From: Ursus arctos
Lineage: Eukaryota > Chordata > Mammalia > Carnivora > Ursidae
Assembly (NCBI RefSeq): GCF_023065955.2
Contig: NW_026623100.1
Span: forward strand, 14,299,001-14,363,000
DNA length: 64,000 nt
Direction: 5' to 3'
The notes beneath the pieces were generated by a model. It was not told the origin of the DNA and did no database searches. It saw only the letters and a program-made list of their open reading frames with translations. The translations under genes were made by a program, and so were the position numbers. Positions 12,661 through 22,848 of the stretch are shown here, in pieces; position 1 is the stretch's first letter, and each line of letters starts with the position of its first letter.

Positions 12661-12848
12661 AAAAACATTTCCTTTTTGGGGCGCCTGGGTGGCACAGCGG
12701 TTAAACATCTGCCTTCAGCTCAGGGCGTGATCCCGGTGTTGTGGGATCGAGCCCCACATCAGGCTCCTCCGCTATGAGCCTGCTTCTTCCTCTCCCACTC
12801 CCCCTGCTTGTGTTCCCTCTCTCGCTGGCTGTCTCTATCTCTGTCAAA

Positions 12849-12879
<31 letters not shown>

Positions 12880-12921
12880 AAAATAAAAAAATAAAAAAAT
12901 TAAAAAAAACATTTCCTTTTT
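12661..12921 (+). repeat. Young CAN-SINE, sense, with TSD
   Basis: The body starts at about 12678 with ggggcgcctgggtggcacag and ends in a (TAAA)n / A-rich tail. A perfect 17-base target-site duplication, aaaaacatttccttttt, lies at 12661-12677 and 12905-12921. It belongs to the same subtype as the copies near 50.4, 58.0, 60.8 and 62.2 kb. The tail at about 12846-12904 includes roughly ten TAAA units. Confidence 0.96.
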
Positions 12922-13146
12922 ATTCTCAAGTCTAGAGGATCCGTCCATCAATATGACTTCTTGCTAAATTCATTAACCTTTGTTTCATCCAAAATAAGTG
13001 AATCCTATGAGGTAGGGTGATGGTTCACCATAAGCCACTATAACTCTATTTGATATCTTTAGGCTAAAATTTTTCCTTCAATCTAATTTGAATTTTTGAA
13101 TTGAAGTTTATGGCCTAGCAGCATCTGATTTTTCTTTGTGTTACTT

Positions 13147-13395
13147 GGTTTGATATATTTCTTTTTAAAAATATTTTATTTATTTATTTATTTGAGAGAG
13201 AGAGAAAAAGAGAGAGCACACAATCAGGGAGATGGGGAGAGGCAGAGGGAGAAGCAGACTCCCCGCTGAGTGGGAAGTCCACCGTGGGGCTCTATCCTGG
13301 ATTCCTGGGATCATGACCTGGGATCATGACCTGAGCCCCAGGCAGACGCTTAATGGACTGAGCCACCCGGGCACCCCGGGTTTGATGTATTTCTT
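13147..13395 (-). repeat. CAN-SINE, antisense, with TSD
   Basis: The SINE body lies between a 17-base direct repeat with one mismatch, ggtttgatNtatttctt, at 13147-13163 and 13379-13395. It has an unusual internal duplication of tgggatcatgacc near 13307-13332. The sequence is more diverged than the young subtype. Confidence 0.92.
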
Positions 13396-14825
13396 ACATG
13401 CATTCAGAATCACATAGCATAACATCGTAAATGTAACACCGTGTTATTTGTAGACTTCTCTTACGTGCTTTGCAACCATGGGAGAGGGTATCACAGTTAA
13501 GGATGGAGTTTCTCATAGGTAATGTCCTCCTTTCTGGATCTATAAACAAAAATATGTGTTGTCTAAAGGAATATTTTATTCTAGTAAGAGGTTATTTATT
13601 CAATAGCAGGTGAATGATTTATTAGCCTTATTAATTAGACATCAAAGCCCTCCCAAATAAAAAAAGAAATAAACTTCATGGTAACAGAGAGAGACCAGGA
13701 AGACAGAGAAACATCCTGGAAACTATTTTGTGTGTGTGCAAAATAGGTAACTACTACGACTAATTCTTCCTTTTCCTCACCTGAAAGCCTTGCAAATTCT
13801 AGACAACCTACCTCTCTGTCAGAGTTCAGAAAGAGAAGGAAAAAACAAAACGAAGCTGACACCATTTTTTGCCTATGATGTCATTTGCTGTCTTCCAAAG
13901 CCCGTGGGTCCAATTTTGATGTCAGGGTGCGTAACTCCGAAGTGACAGGCCCAAATGTATTTGAAGAGGGAAATAACCTTTCAGCTCTGTGCAGTCATTT
14001 TCCCCACGAAGACAAATACAGCCCAGGCTGAAATCACTTAGTGTCAATCAAGGTAACCAGATCAGCTCGGCGTTAATAATGAATTTGGTCACGTGCCCCC
14101 ACAGCGAGCAAGTGTGAGATAGCCAAGCACTTGTTCCATGTGACGCCCACCGGCTTCTATGTCAGGCCACAGTTCTCCTACCCAGCTGGGAAGCAACAGG
14201 GTAATTTAATCTGCCACCCACTCTAATTGCTAAACTGAGAGAATTATCAGCGTTGCCAAAAGGCTTTCAGAGCCCTGGGTCCAGGCTTGGTGGCCAGGAT
14301 GCAAAGCTGTGGCTGGGGTTCTCATTAGGGATGGACCCAGGTTTTGTAGGGTCTAAGGCTTACGCAACTTAGGGTCTCTCTTTAGGAAAAGAATACAAAC
14401 TTATAAATACGAAATCAGAAGCAAGGCCTTGCAAAGGTCCCTTTTAAGTGAGAGGCCCTGAAGCTTATGCTTCATTGACATCAAGGTAAATCCTCCAGTT
14501 GTCATGGAGACTGAAAGAACACTGGCCTCCTGTCTGTGTGCTAGATTTTGGATTGACTGACTCCAAGGAAGTGTATCTTCTCTACTTTTATGTGACCGTT
14601 GGCACTTTTCCATAATTACATACACGGAGATGAACTATATGCAATGCGATCATGGGTCATGGGCCATCCCTTTACCAACCACCTCAAATGTAGGGTTCTG
14701 TTTCGGACAGACGCCGGTCACCAGCTGGTATGCCGTGGTTGTCCTCTATGATGCCAACTTTTAAAGGTTAAGGTATGTTCCCCAAATCCTTAGTTTCCCC
14801 TAAATAATCTACAATAAAACTTTTG
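13396..14825. other. Unique stretch with candidate conserved element
   Basis: No gene is recognised. The part at about 14000-14290 has balanced composition, homeodomain-like TAATTG/TAATAATGAATT cores and CACGTG, and no repeat features. It is the best guess for a regulatory element here, but conservation cannot be seen from one sequence. Confidence 0.35.
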
Positions 14826-15925
14826 AAGAGGACCACCACAAACTCAATCACTAGAGACAAAAATAATAGAATAATGGACTCAGGGGACACCTTGAAGCAG
14901 GCAGTTTTCAGGCAAACCAAAGATTGCCTGTCCTATTTAAGTATTTATAAACAAACTAAAAGCATTATTACCACAATAGGGAAAAATCAAATGGCATTTA
15001 ATCTCTCAAATGCAATGTTGGTTCAACACTTCAAAATATTGTTAAGTTAATAGATTGGAAGAGAAAAATTTTATGATTATCTCAATGGAAGCAGAAAAAT
15101 TATTTCATGAATCTTAATACTCATTCCCAAGAAACTTTCAGCAAATTGGAAATAGGAGAAAATTTTCTTTTCTTGATAATGTCAACCAAAAACATTGAGC
15201 AAATATTATACCTAGTGATGAAATAAGAGAATTATTCCTATAGGTGTTAGGAACAAGATAAGGATCCCTATAGCTAGTTCACATTGACCTAGAAGTCCTG
15301 GCCAACTAAATGACAAGGAAAATAAATAAGGCATAAGGATCTGGAAGGAAGAAACAAAACTGTCAGTATTTGCAAACAACATAATTGTTTATCTAAAAAA
15401 TCTAAGAGAAAAAAATAGAAATAAAAAAATAGAAAATCTAAGAGTATCTGAGGTAAATGGTCACAATTCACAGAGTTCAGTTAGGAGGACAAGCACAATG
15501 TTAACACACGAAAACAACAGCTTGAGTGTATCCTACAACTATTGCAAAATGTCACAAAAAAAGATCTTATTCACAAAAGCCATGAAACTACAAAATGTCC
15601 AAGAATAAACAAACATGTTTAAGATCTAAATGAAAACATGATAAAATTTTACTGAAAGACATTAAAGAAAACCCAAACAAATGAAGAAAATGTTCCTGTA
15701 TCTGGTTGGAAAGGCTTGGCATCTGAAGATGATTGTTCCCCCCAAATTAATCTATATATTCAGTGAAATCACCATCCAACTCCCAGTGGGATCTTCCAAA
15801 GAACTTACAGACTATTCTAAAATTCTTCTATAAGAGAAAACGTGAAAGGATACCCAAGGTAACTTTGAAAAAGAAGTTCTAAAAGAGAGAGCGTGCTATC
15901 GTAAATTTCTGAAGTAGTCCAATCA
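14826..15925 (+). repeat. Ancient LINE-1 ORF2 relic, part 1
   Basis: Degenerate sequence follows L1 ORF2 order: the loop around gttaggaacaagataagga (15247-15265), then gaaacaaaactgtcagtatttgc (about 15350), then the nucleotide counterpart of NAIPIKI-like and ...FTEL-like stretches near 15740-15830. Many stops and indels show great age. It resumes at about 16590 after an insertion. Confidence 0.7.
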
Positions 15926-16575
15926 AGGGTAGGCTTGAAGATGAATAAGAAGGAACACTCAGGTACTCAGAGAGTACACAAATTGCATATCATTGCAATG
16001 ACCTTTAAGGATAAGAGACTGCATCAAGTAGGAGGGCTTGGTGAGCACAGCTCCTTGGCTTACCTTAATCACACTCTGAGAGACAGTCTGAGTGCTGGTC
16101 ATGGTGAACCAGCCAGAAAGAAACTGCCAGGTGATGGGGAGTCCCGAACAGTGTTTTCTGGAGCCCACAGTCCCCCAGCCACAATGCCTCAAAACTCCAG
16201 CATGGTCTTGCAAAGCCACTTTTGGTAAGCCACATTATCCAGACCTATTATCAGTTTCAGTTTCTTGCTATATTGCTATAATGCCATATTGCTGCACTGC
16301 ACACAGATTAAATGATAATAACCAGGCATCAAACATGCCTGGTTGCCTTAAGACAATAAGGCTATGTGTGATGGTCATGTGGTTATTATCACTACTCATC
16401 CTACAGCCCACTATCCACTGGGCTACTTCAGAAATGTAAAAGAGCATGTGCTCTCTTTAAGGACTGCTTTTGCAAAATTTCAGGCAGGCATGTCATCTAT
16501 CTACTGGGAAGAGCTGAGCAGGACAAGCCTGGCCATTGGCTATCAAAATATCAAAACATAAACCTGTGGGAAATA
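15926..16575. other. Unassigned ~0.65 kb insert within ancient L1
   Basis: L1-like sequence stops near 15900-15925 and resumes near 16590. The material between is not L1 and not a SINE. It may be an old mobile element. I could not identify terminal repeats or a target-site duplication. It contains a cluster of perfect inverted repeats at 16313-16391. ORFs of up to 115 codons cross it without recognisable domains. Confidence 0.5.
16313..16391. other. Nested inverted repeats (branched hairpin)
   Basis: Outer arms tgataataacc (16313-16323) and ggttattatca (16381-16391) are perfectly complementary over 11 bases. Inside are hairpin aaccaggcat/atgcctggtt (16320-16329 with 16335-16344, 5-base loop) and hairpin gcctta/taaggc (16345-16350 with 16357-16362). 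The whole could fold as a branched structure. Function is unknown. Confidence 0.8.
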
Positions 16576-16589
16576 AAACATTGTAACAT

Positions 16590-17404
16590 TGGTACAAAAT
16601 AGCTCAATGGGACATAAAAGGGAATACAGAAACTGAGCCATGAATATATGGGAAGGTATTTTATGATAAATGTGGTATTTAAAATCAATAGGGAAAGACT
16701 ATACTGACAATTCAAAAATGATATTGGAGCAATTTACTAACCATTTGGGAGAAATTAATTGATGCTGCTACTTTTTACTATTCAAAAATATAAGTTCCGG
16801 AAGGATTAAAGACCTAAACAATATACAAAACTAAAAAACCTTAGAAGAAAATCTTAGAGAATGTGACGTAGGGAAAGCCTCTGCAAAAACTATAGAGGAA
16901 AAAGTGATTAGATTTAATTTTGTCAAATTGTAAAATTCTGTCAACAGAAGTCATAAACATACCAAAAGAAAAGTGACAGATCATGAAAAGATATTTGTTA
17001 TGTATGTAACAAAGGATTGGTATTAAAAATATATAAGGAATTCCTATAAGAAAAAGACAAATAGAGGCGCCTGGGTGGCTCAGTTGGTTAAGCGTCTGCC
17101 TTTGGCTCAGGTCATGATCCCAGGGTCCTGGGATCGAGCCCCATGTTGGGCACCCTGCTCAGTGGGGAGTCTGCTTCTCCCTCTCCCTCTGCTGCTCCCC
17201 TTGCTTGTGTGCGCTCTCTCTCTCTCTCTCAAATAAATAAATAAAATCTTAAAAAAGAAAAAGACAAATAGACCAACAGAAAAATGGGTGAAAGATATGA
17301 ATTGGCAATTCATAAAAGACAAATTACAAGTCAATACTAAACACAAAAAAAATCGCCTTCACTGCTCACCAGTAGAGAATTAAACAATAGTGGGATACCA
17401 TTTC
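16590..17404 (+). repeat. Ancient LINE-1 ORF2 relic, part 2
   Basis: The sequence continues the ORF2 relic: ggtacaaaatagctcaatgg near 16591, then the interval counterpart of the DLNVR...LEEN-like region near 16810-16860, then NSVNRSHKH-like near 16940. A SINE splits it at 17065-17255, and L1-like text resumes after it (aaaaatgggtgaaagatatg). It is highly degraded. Confidence 0.7.
17049..17271 (+). repeat. CAN-SINE, sense, with perfect 16-base TSD
   Basis: The head ggcgcctgggtggctcagtt begins at about 17066 and the tail aataaataaataaaatctta ends near 17251. The direct repeat agaaaaagacaaatag is identical at 17049-17064 and 17256-17271. The element sits inside an old L1, dating the SINE as later. 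Its head (ggctcagttggttaag) marks a subtype different from the young gtggcacagcgg copies. Confidence 0.96.
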
Positions 17405-18112
17405 CACTTTTTACTTTTGCTTTTGTTTTGCTATTCTGCTTGGTGCTCTCTGAGCTTTTTAGATCCATGGGTGATGTTTATAATTAATTTTGAAACTTTT
17501 CAGCCATTATTTCTTTAAATATTTCTTCTGTCTTTTCTCTCTTCTCTCTTTCTAAAATTGTAATTTATATGTATATTAGATATTTTGATATTGTCCTGCA
17601 GATTTTTACATGCTCTGTTTTTCTTTCTTTTTTCACTCATGTGTGTGTGCTTCCATTTGGGTAATTTCATACAAATAGATCTTCATATTCAATGATTCTT
17701 TTCTTGGTTGTATCAAGTTTACTAATGAACCCACTGAAGGCATTCTTCAACTCTTTTACTTTGTCCTTCATTTCTAGCACTTTCATTTGATGCTTTCTTA
17801 TTATTTCTATCTCTCTACTAAAGTTACCCATCTGCTAGTGTGTGTTGTCCATCTGTTCCATTAGAACATTTAACATAGAAACCACAGATATCTGTCTGAT
17901 CAATCCAACATCGATGTTATATCTGAGTCTGACCCTGTTGATTGCTTTGTCTCTTGATAGTGTCTTTTCCCGTGCTTTTTTGTAAGTTTCATATATTTTT
18001 GTTGAAATCCAGTGATCTTGTATGCGACAGTGAAAACTGATGCAAATAGTTTTTAGGCCTGGAAATAAGCATGCCTTTCCCTCTGCTATGCCTGTGGGAT
18101 ATATATATTTGG
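17405..18112 (-). repeat. Old LINE-1-related sequence, antisense
   Basis: Phrases such as cattatttctttaaatattt, gatattttgatattgtcc and catttctagcactttcatttg are typical of antisense L1 (5'-UTR or inter-ORF type) in older mammalian subfamilies. T-rich throughout. No TSD found. Subfamily not assigned. Confidence 0.5.
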
Positions 18113-19594
18113 AGTCTTTTCTGGTTCTGTACAATTCTAGGATTATTTGTTCCAGCTCTGTGAAAAATGTCTATGATATTTTGATAGGGATTACATTGAA
18201 TGTGTGGATTGCTCTAGGTAGCATAGACATTTTAACAATATTTTTTCTTCCAATCCATGAGCATGGAATATTTTTCCATTTCTTGGTGTCTTCCTCAATT
18301 TCTTTCATAAGTGTTCTGTAGTTTTCAGAGTACAGATCATTTACCTCTTTGGTTAGATTTGTTCCTAGGTATCTTACGGTTTTTGGTGCAATTGCAAATG
18401 GGATTGATTCCTTAATTTCTCTTTCTTCTGTTTCATTGTTAGTGTACAGAAATGCAACTGATTTCAGAAAAGACCCTGAATAGCCAGAGGAATGTTGAAA
18501 AAGAAAACCAAAGCTGGTGGCATCACAATGCCAGACTTCAAGCTGTATTACAAAGCTGTAATCATTAAGACAGTATGGTACTGGCACAAAAACAGACACA
18601 TAGGTCAATGGAACAGAATAGAGAACCCAGAAATGGACCCTCAACTCTACGGTCAACTAATCTTCGACAAAGCAGGAAAGAATATCCAATGGAAAAAAGA
18701 CAGTCTCTTCATCAAATGGTGTTGGGAAAAGTGACAGCCACTTGTAGAAGAATGAAACTGGACCATTTTCTTATACCATACACAAAGATAAATCAAAATG
18801 GATGAAAGACCTAAATGTGAGACAGGAATCCATCAAAATCCTAGAGGAGAACACAGGCAGCAACGTCTTCAACCTTGGCCCAGCAACTTCTTGCTAGACC
18901 ATCTCCAAAGGCAAGGGAAACAAAGGCAAAAATGAACTACTGGGACTTCATCAAGATAAAAAGCTTTTGCACAGCAAAAGACACAGTCAGCAAAACTAAA
19001 AGGCAACCTATGGAATGGGAGAAGATATTTGCAAGTGACATACCAGATAAAGGACTAGTATCCAAGATCTATAAAAAACTTATCTAACTCAACACCCTCA
19101 AAACAAATAATACAGTCAAGAAATGGGCAAAAGACATGAACAGACATTTCTCCAAAGAAGACACACAAATGGCCAACAGATACATGAAAAAATGCTCCAC
19201 ATCACTTGTCAGCCGGGAAATACAAATCAAAACCATAATGAGATACCACCTACACCGGTCAGAATGGCTAAAATTAACAAGATAGGAGACAACAAATGTT
19301 GGCAAGGATGCGGAGAAAGGGAAACACTCTTACACTGTTGGTGGAAATGCAAGCTGGTATAGCCATTCAAGAAAACAGTATGGAGGTTCCTCAAGAAGTT
19401 AAAAATAGAGCTACCCTGTAATCCAGTAGTTGCACTACTAGGTATTTACCCCAAAAATACAAATGAGGTGATCTGAAGGGGCACCTGCACCCTAATGTTT
19501 ATAGCAGCAATGTCCACAATAGCCAAACTATGGAAAGAGCCCAGACGTCCACTAACAGATGATTGGATAAAGATGTGGTACACACACACACACA

Positions 19595-19626
<32 letters not shown>

Positions 19627-20050
19627 GGACTATTACTTAGCCATGAAGAAGGATGAATTTTTACCATTTACATCAATGTGGATGGAACGGGAGTGTATCA
19701 TGCTGAGCGAAATAAGTCAATCAAAGAAAGACAATTATTATATGGTTTTACTCATGTGGAATATAAGAAAGCATAGAGGGTCATAGAAGAAGGGAGGGAA
19801 AACTGAATGGGAAGAAATCAGAGGGGGAGACAAACCATAAGAGTCTCCTAATCATAGGAACCAAACTGAGGGTTGCTGGAAGGGAGGTGGGTGGGGGTGA
19901 TGGGGTACCTGGGTGATGGGCATTAAGAAGGGCACGTGATGTGATGAGCACTGGGTGTTATATACAACTGATGAATAACTGAACTCTACATCTGAAACTA
20001 ATGATATATGTTAGCTAATTGAATTTAAATAAAAAAAGAAAAAATATAAG
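18113..20050 (+). mobile_element. LINE-1 with 5' inversion (twin-primed insertion)
   Basis: Two parts of one L1 lie back to back. Positions 18113-18465 are L1 ORF2 in reverse: the minus-strand translation contains YLGTNLTKEV and KNIVKMSMLPRAIHTFNVIP. From 18465 to about 20037 the next part of ORF2 reads forward ([20 protein letters not shown], then [20 protein letters not shown]), followed by the 3' UTR and an A-rich tail. The two segments are consecutive in ORF2 and share cagaaaagac at the junction, as expected from twin priming. Frameshifts and stops inactivate ORF2. A TSD was not identified. This L1 is younger than the relic at 14.8-17.4 kb. Confidence 0.88.
19580..19626 (+). repeat. (CA)n microsatellite inside the L1
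   Basis: About 47 bases of CA with one TA interruption lie within the L1 region that normally reads tggtatatatacacaatgg. The microsatellite probably grew from that short internal tract after insertion. Confidence 0.95.
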
Positions 20051-20530
20051 TCAGGGTATGCTAAATCTCAAATAACTCCCACTAAAGTTCAAGGGATTTG
20101 AACAGGGTAACTGCGGGAAGCTTCCCAGCAGAGGTAGAAGTGAGCTGGACCTTACAGGAATTATACCGGAGGGAGGAAGACATTTCTGGCAGGATGAAAG
20201 CCAAGTTGCCAGACATGGGAATAGGAGCAAGCAAAGCAGCAAATTTGGATCCAAGTTTTCAAGTGAGGTGAGTGCCAGAGATAACAGACTATAGAGCGTC
20301 TTGAAGGCCAGGCTAAGGGCTTTGAGCTTTATTCTGTAAGCCAAAGGGAATCCCTTAAATATTTTGAGTAGAGCTGTGGCATATGCAGAGTCAAAGTTCT
20401 GACTATGAAATCTTGAGAGAGCATGGGATGACTGAAGCAGGTGGGATGGAGCCGGGATGACCCAGGAGGTAGCCATTGGGATACTCGGAAGTGTAAGTAG
20501 ATGGGAGTATTCACTTGAGGAAAGATCCCT
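20051..20530. repeat. Probable ancient interspersed repeat
   Basis: Phrases such as cttgaaggccaggctaaggg, agctttattctgtaagccaa, agggaatcccttaaatattttg and gagtagagctgtggcat resemble a widespread ancient mammalian repeat with the sense of ...ctttattctaagtgag, gccattggagggttttgagc. Family uncertain, possibly LINE-2/CR1 related. Confidence 0.45.
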
Positions 20531-21913
20531 CTTAAATTAGTCTATGCTTGTGGAATAAAAACAGTGATTAGTATATAAAGCAAATACAAAAGCAATTTTA
20601 AAAAGACCTGTAGAAAGAGCAAGTCAGGCATGGTGACCCTATAGACAGGAGAGCAAGAAGCTGACCCAGGAAAAGAAAGAAAGAAGGTCTCCAGGCAATT
20701 CCTTTACTGACAAAAGAGTTCTTTAGAAGTCAGCCCTTTCGACTGAAGCTGTGAAGAGAAATTTAGTTCATTTTTTTCAAATTCCAATGTCCTTTGTGGT
20801 TTGCAGTGTTTTCAACTACAAGACAATTTTTCTGCTGTCACTGAAAGCTGTAACGTTTCTTCATACTACAAAGTAGGGTCAAAACAATACCGAAGTGGGT
20901 GAGTGTGCTTTTCACCAGAAAAGCCTTTTAAGACAGGACAGGAGGAGAGATACTCAAGTAAGAGTTTTTTCATCCCAAGCACTTTAATTATAGTAACAGT
21001 CTGAAAGTTCCTAACACCTTTCATGTGAGGTGATCAAAAGCAATTTTATCACACTCGTGGTTTTTATTTATATGCAGAAAACTCTTCAGATTTCAGCAAA
21101 GAGGCGCGATTTACTATATATTTGCATCAAAGCTACCAAATCACACACCTGAGAGCAAGTCATATTTTACCGAAAAAATGAAGCCTTAAAATTTTACTGT
21201 CATAAGGTTTCTAGTCCCCTCCTTGTATTTTAGTGCTCCTGACAAACATGCCAGGGGAGAGGGCGCCTTGAACTTTTCTGACCCTATTGTGTCAAACACA
21301 TCTCTCATGTGCTTCATACTTCGTCTCAATTCTTTGACAATCTGGTCTGAGGTTTAAAAAATTCTCCACAGGAAAACCTCAACATACACACTGTACCTTC
21401 CAGTCACATCTGGAGTCATATATCAAAACTGCCCTCGCAGAGCAGCTCCTGGCTTTCCCTGACCAAGGGAAGCGTTGTCTACCCTCAGGCCTAGGAGCTG
21501 GCTCTCCTGAGTGCCTGCCCTTCTGCCCTCAGGTAAAGCCTCATTTCCTCTTTAGGAAACCTACCTCCCTTTCCAGTGCTCTGAGTCCTTGGACAGACTG
21601 CCCATGATATCCCATGAGCCCTCCAGATAGTTCCTCACCAGGGTTCAGCCAGCTGTGATCTGCTCCTTCGGGCCCCAATTTGTAAAGTCACGTTTCTTTG
21701 CTAGTAAGAAATACGTGTCGTTTAAAATAACGAGGCCCAATTGAATCTGAACGAGTGTGGGGTGAGGCCCTGACATCAGTTCAATTTTTAAAGCAGCCCA
21801 GGGAGTCTCCTTCCTGTCGCGGGGCAGCATGGAGTCAGCTCCTGGCTCTGTGACACCCGAAAATTGAGAGCTTCTTCACACCAGCAGCAGCACCTGGTGA
21901 CTGCCCCATCACC
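20531..21913. other. Unique stretch with candidate conserved element
   Basis: No gene is recognised. About 20970-21200 is AT-rich but complex, with ctttaattatagtaac, gatttactatatatttgc and gagaggcgc-type words, and no repeat signature. It is a candidate regulatory island. The segment 21790-21913 precedes the NSA2 retrocopy and could include remnants of its 5' UTR. Confidence 0.35.
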
Positions 21914-22848
21914 AGGCCACAAAATGAATATACTGAGGTACACCGGAAGCACTGTGGCCATCGTTTGGATGACCAGGAGAAAAAGAGGAAGAAGGAAGGT
22001 TTGGAGGCTCAAGAACGTTCAAAGAAGGCAAAAAAAGATGATTGGCCTGAAAGCTGAGCTCTACCATGAACAGGGCCAGGCTGAGAAAATACAAATGGAA
22101 AAGACTATCAAAATGCATGAAAGGAGAAGCCCCAAACGAAAGACTGATGGTGAGACTCCACGAGGAGCAGTGCCTGCACTTCTGCTGGATGGGGAGGGAC
22201 AGTCCTTTCCAACATGATGAAACAAAAATGCCAGGAGAAAGCAGGCAAATGGGAAGTCCCTTTGCCCAAAGTTCGTGCCCAGGGAGAAACAGAAGTATCG
22301 AAAATATTCGAACAGGAAAGAGAAAGTACAAAGCATGGAAGAGGATGGTCACTAAAGTCTGCTTTGCTGGAGATGGCTTTCCTTGAAAACCCTCACAGGA
22401 GAGATTCGTTAGGCCAGTGGGCTTCCGTTGCAAAAAGCCCCATGTAACACATTCTGAATTGAAAGCCACTTTTGCCTGCCGATACTTGGTGTAAAAAGGA
22501 ATCCCTGATCCCCACTATATACAACTTTGGGTGTTATTACCAAAGGTACTATCACTGAGATGAACGTGAGTGAGTTGGGCCTTGTGACACAAGGAGGCAA
22601 GGCGATTTGGGGAAAATATGCCAGGTACCAACATCCTGAAAACGATAGAGGCATAAAGGCAGTCATGCTGGTTGGACAGTCGTTTCTGACAAGTAACTCC
22701 TTATAATGACTGAAGACCAGACACCAATCAAGAAAGCCACCATGACTACAGTGGTTCTGAATGCCACCAAACAGCCCCACATGTCTGCAGTCACCAAGAG
22801 AACTATCAATGCTATTGTTAAAATAAAAAAAGAAACAAAAAAACATGA
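21914..22848 (+). pseudogene. NSA2: Processed pseudogene of NSA2 (TINP1), ribosome biogenesis factor
   Basis: The parent gene encodes a roughly 260-residue nucleolar protein needed for large-subunit (60S) rRNA processing. Fragments in three frames match it in order: MIGLKAELYHEQGQAEKIQM (from 22038), then EKAGKWEVPLPKVRAQGETE (about 22230-22290), then RTGKRKYKAWKRMVTKVCFA (about 22310-22370), then [12 protein letters not shown] (about 22566-22601) up to the lost stop near 22675. There are no introns, and an A-rich run at 22820-22848 follows, so this is a retrocopy. Defects: the start is AGG at 21914, a one-base insertion near 22035, a deletion of about 13 bases near 22205, a further one-base deletion near 22299, later frameshifts and a replaced stop codon. 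Lineage-specific age is not determined. Transcription is neither shown nor excluded. Confidence 0.93.

Noticed and set aside
18171..18734. Reverse-transcriptase-related proteins on both strands
   Set aside because: These are not separate genes. They are the two arms of one inverted, inactivated LINE-1.
21864..22469. 117- and 186-codon frames over the NSA2 region
   Set aside because: The plus frame is a broken part of the NSA2 retrocopy joined to out-of-frame sequence. The minus frame is its shadow.
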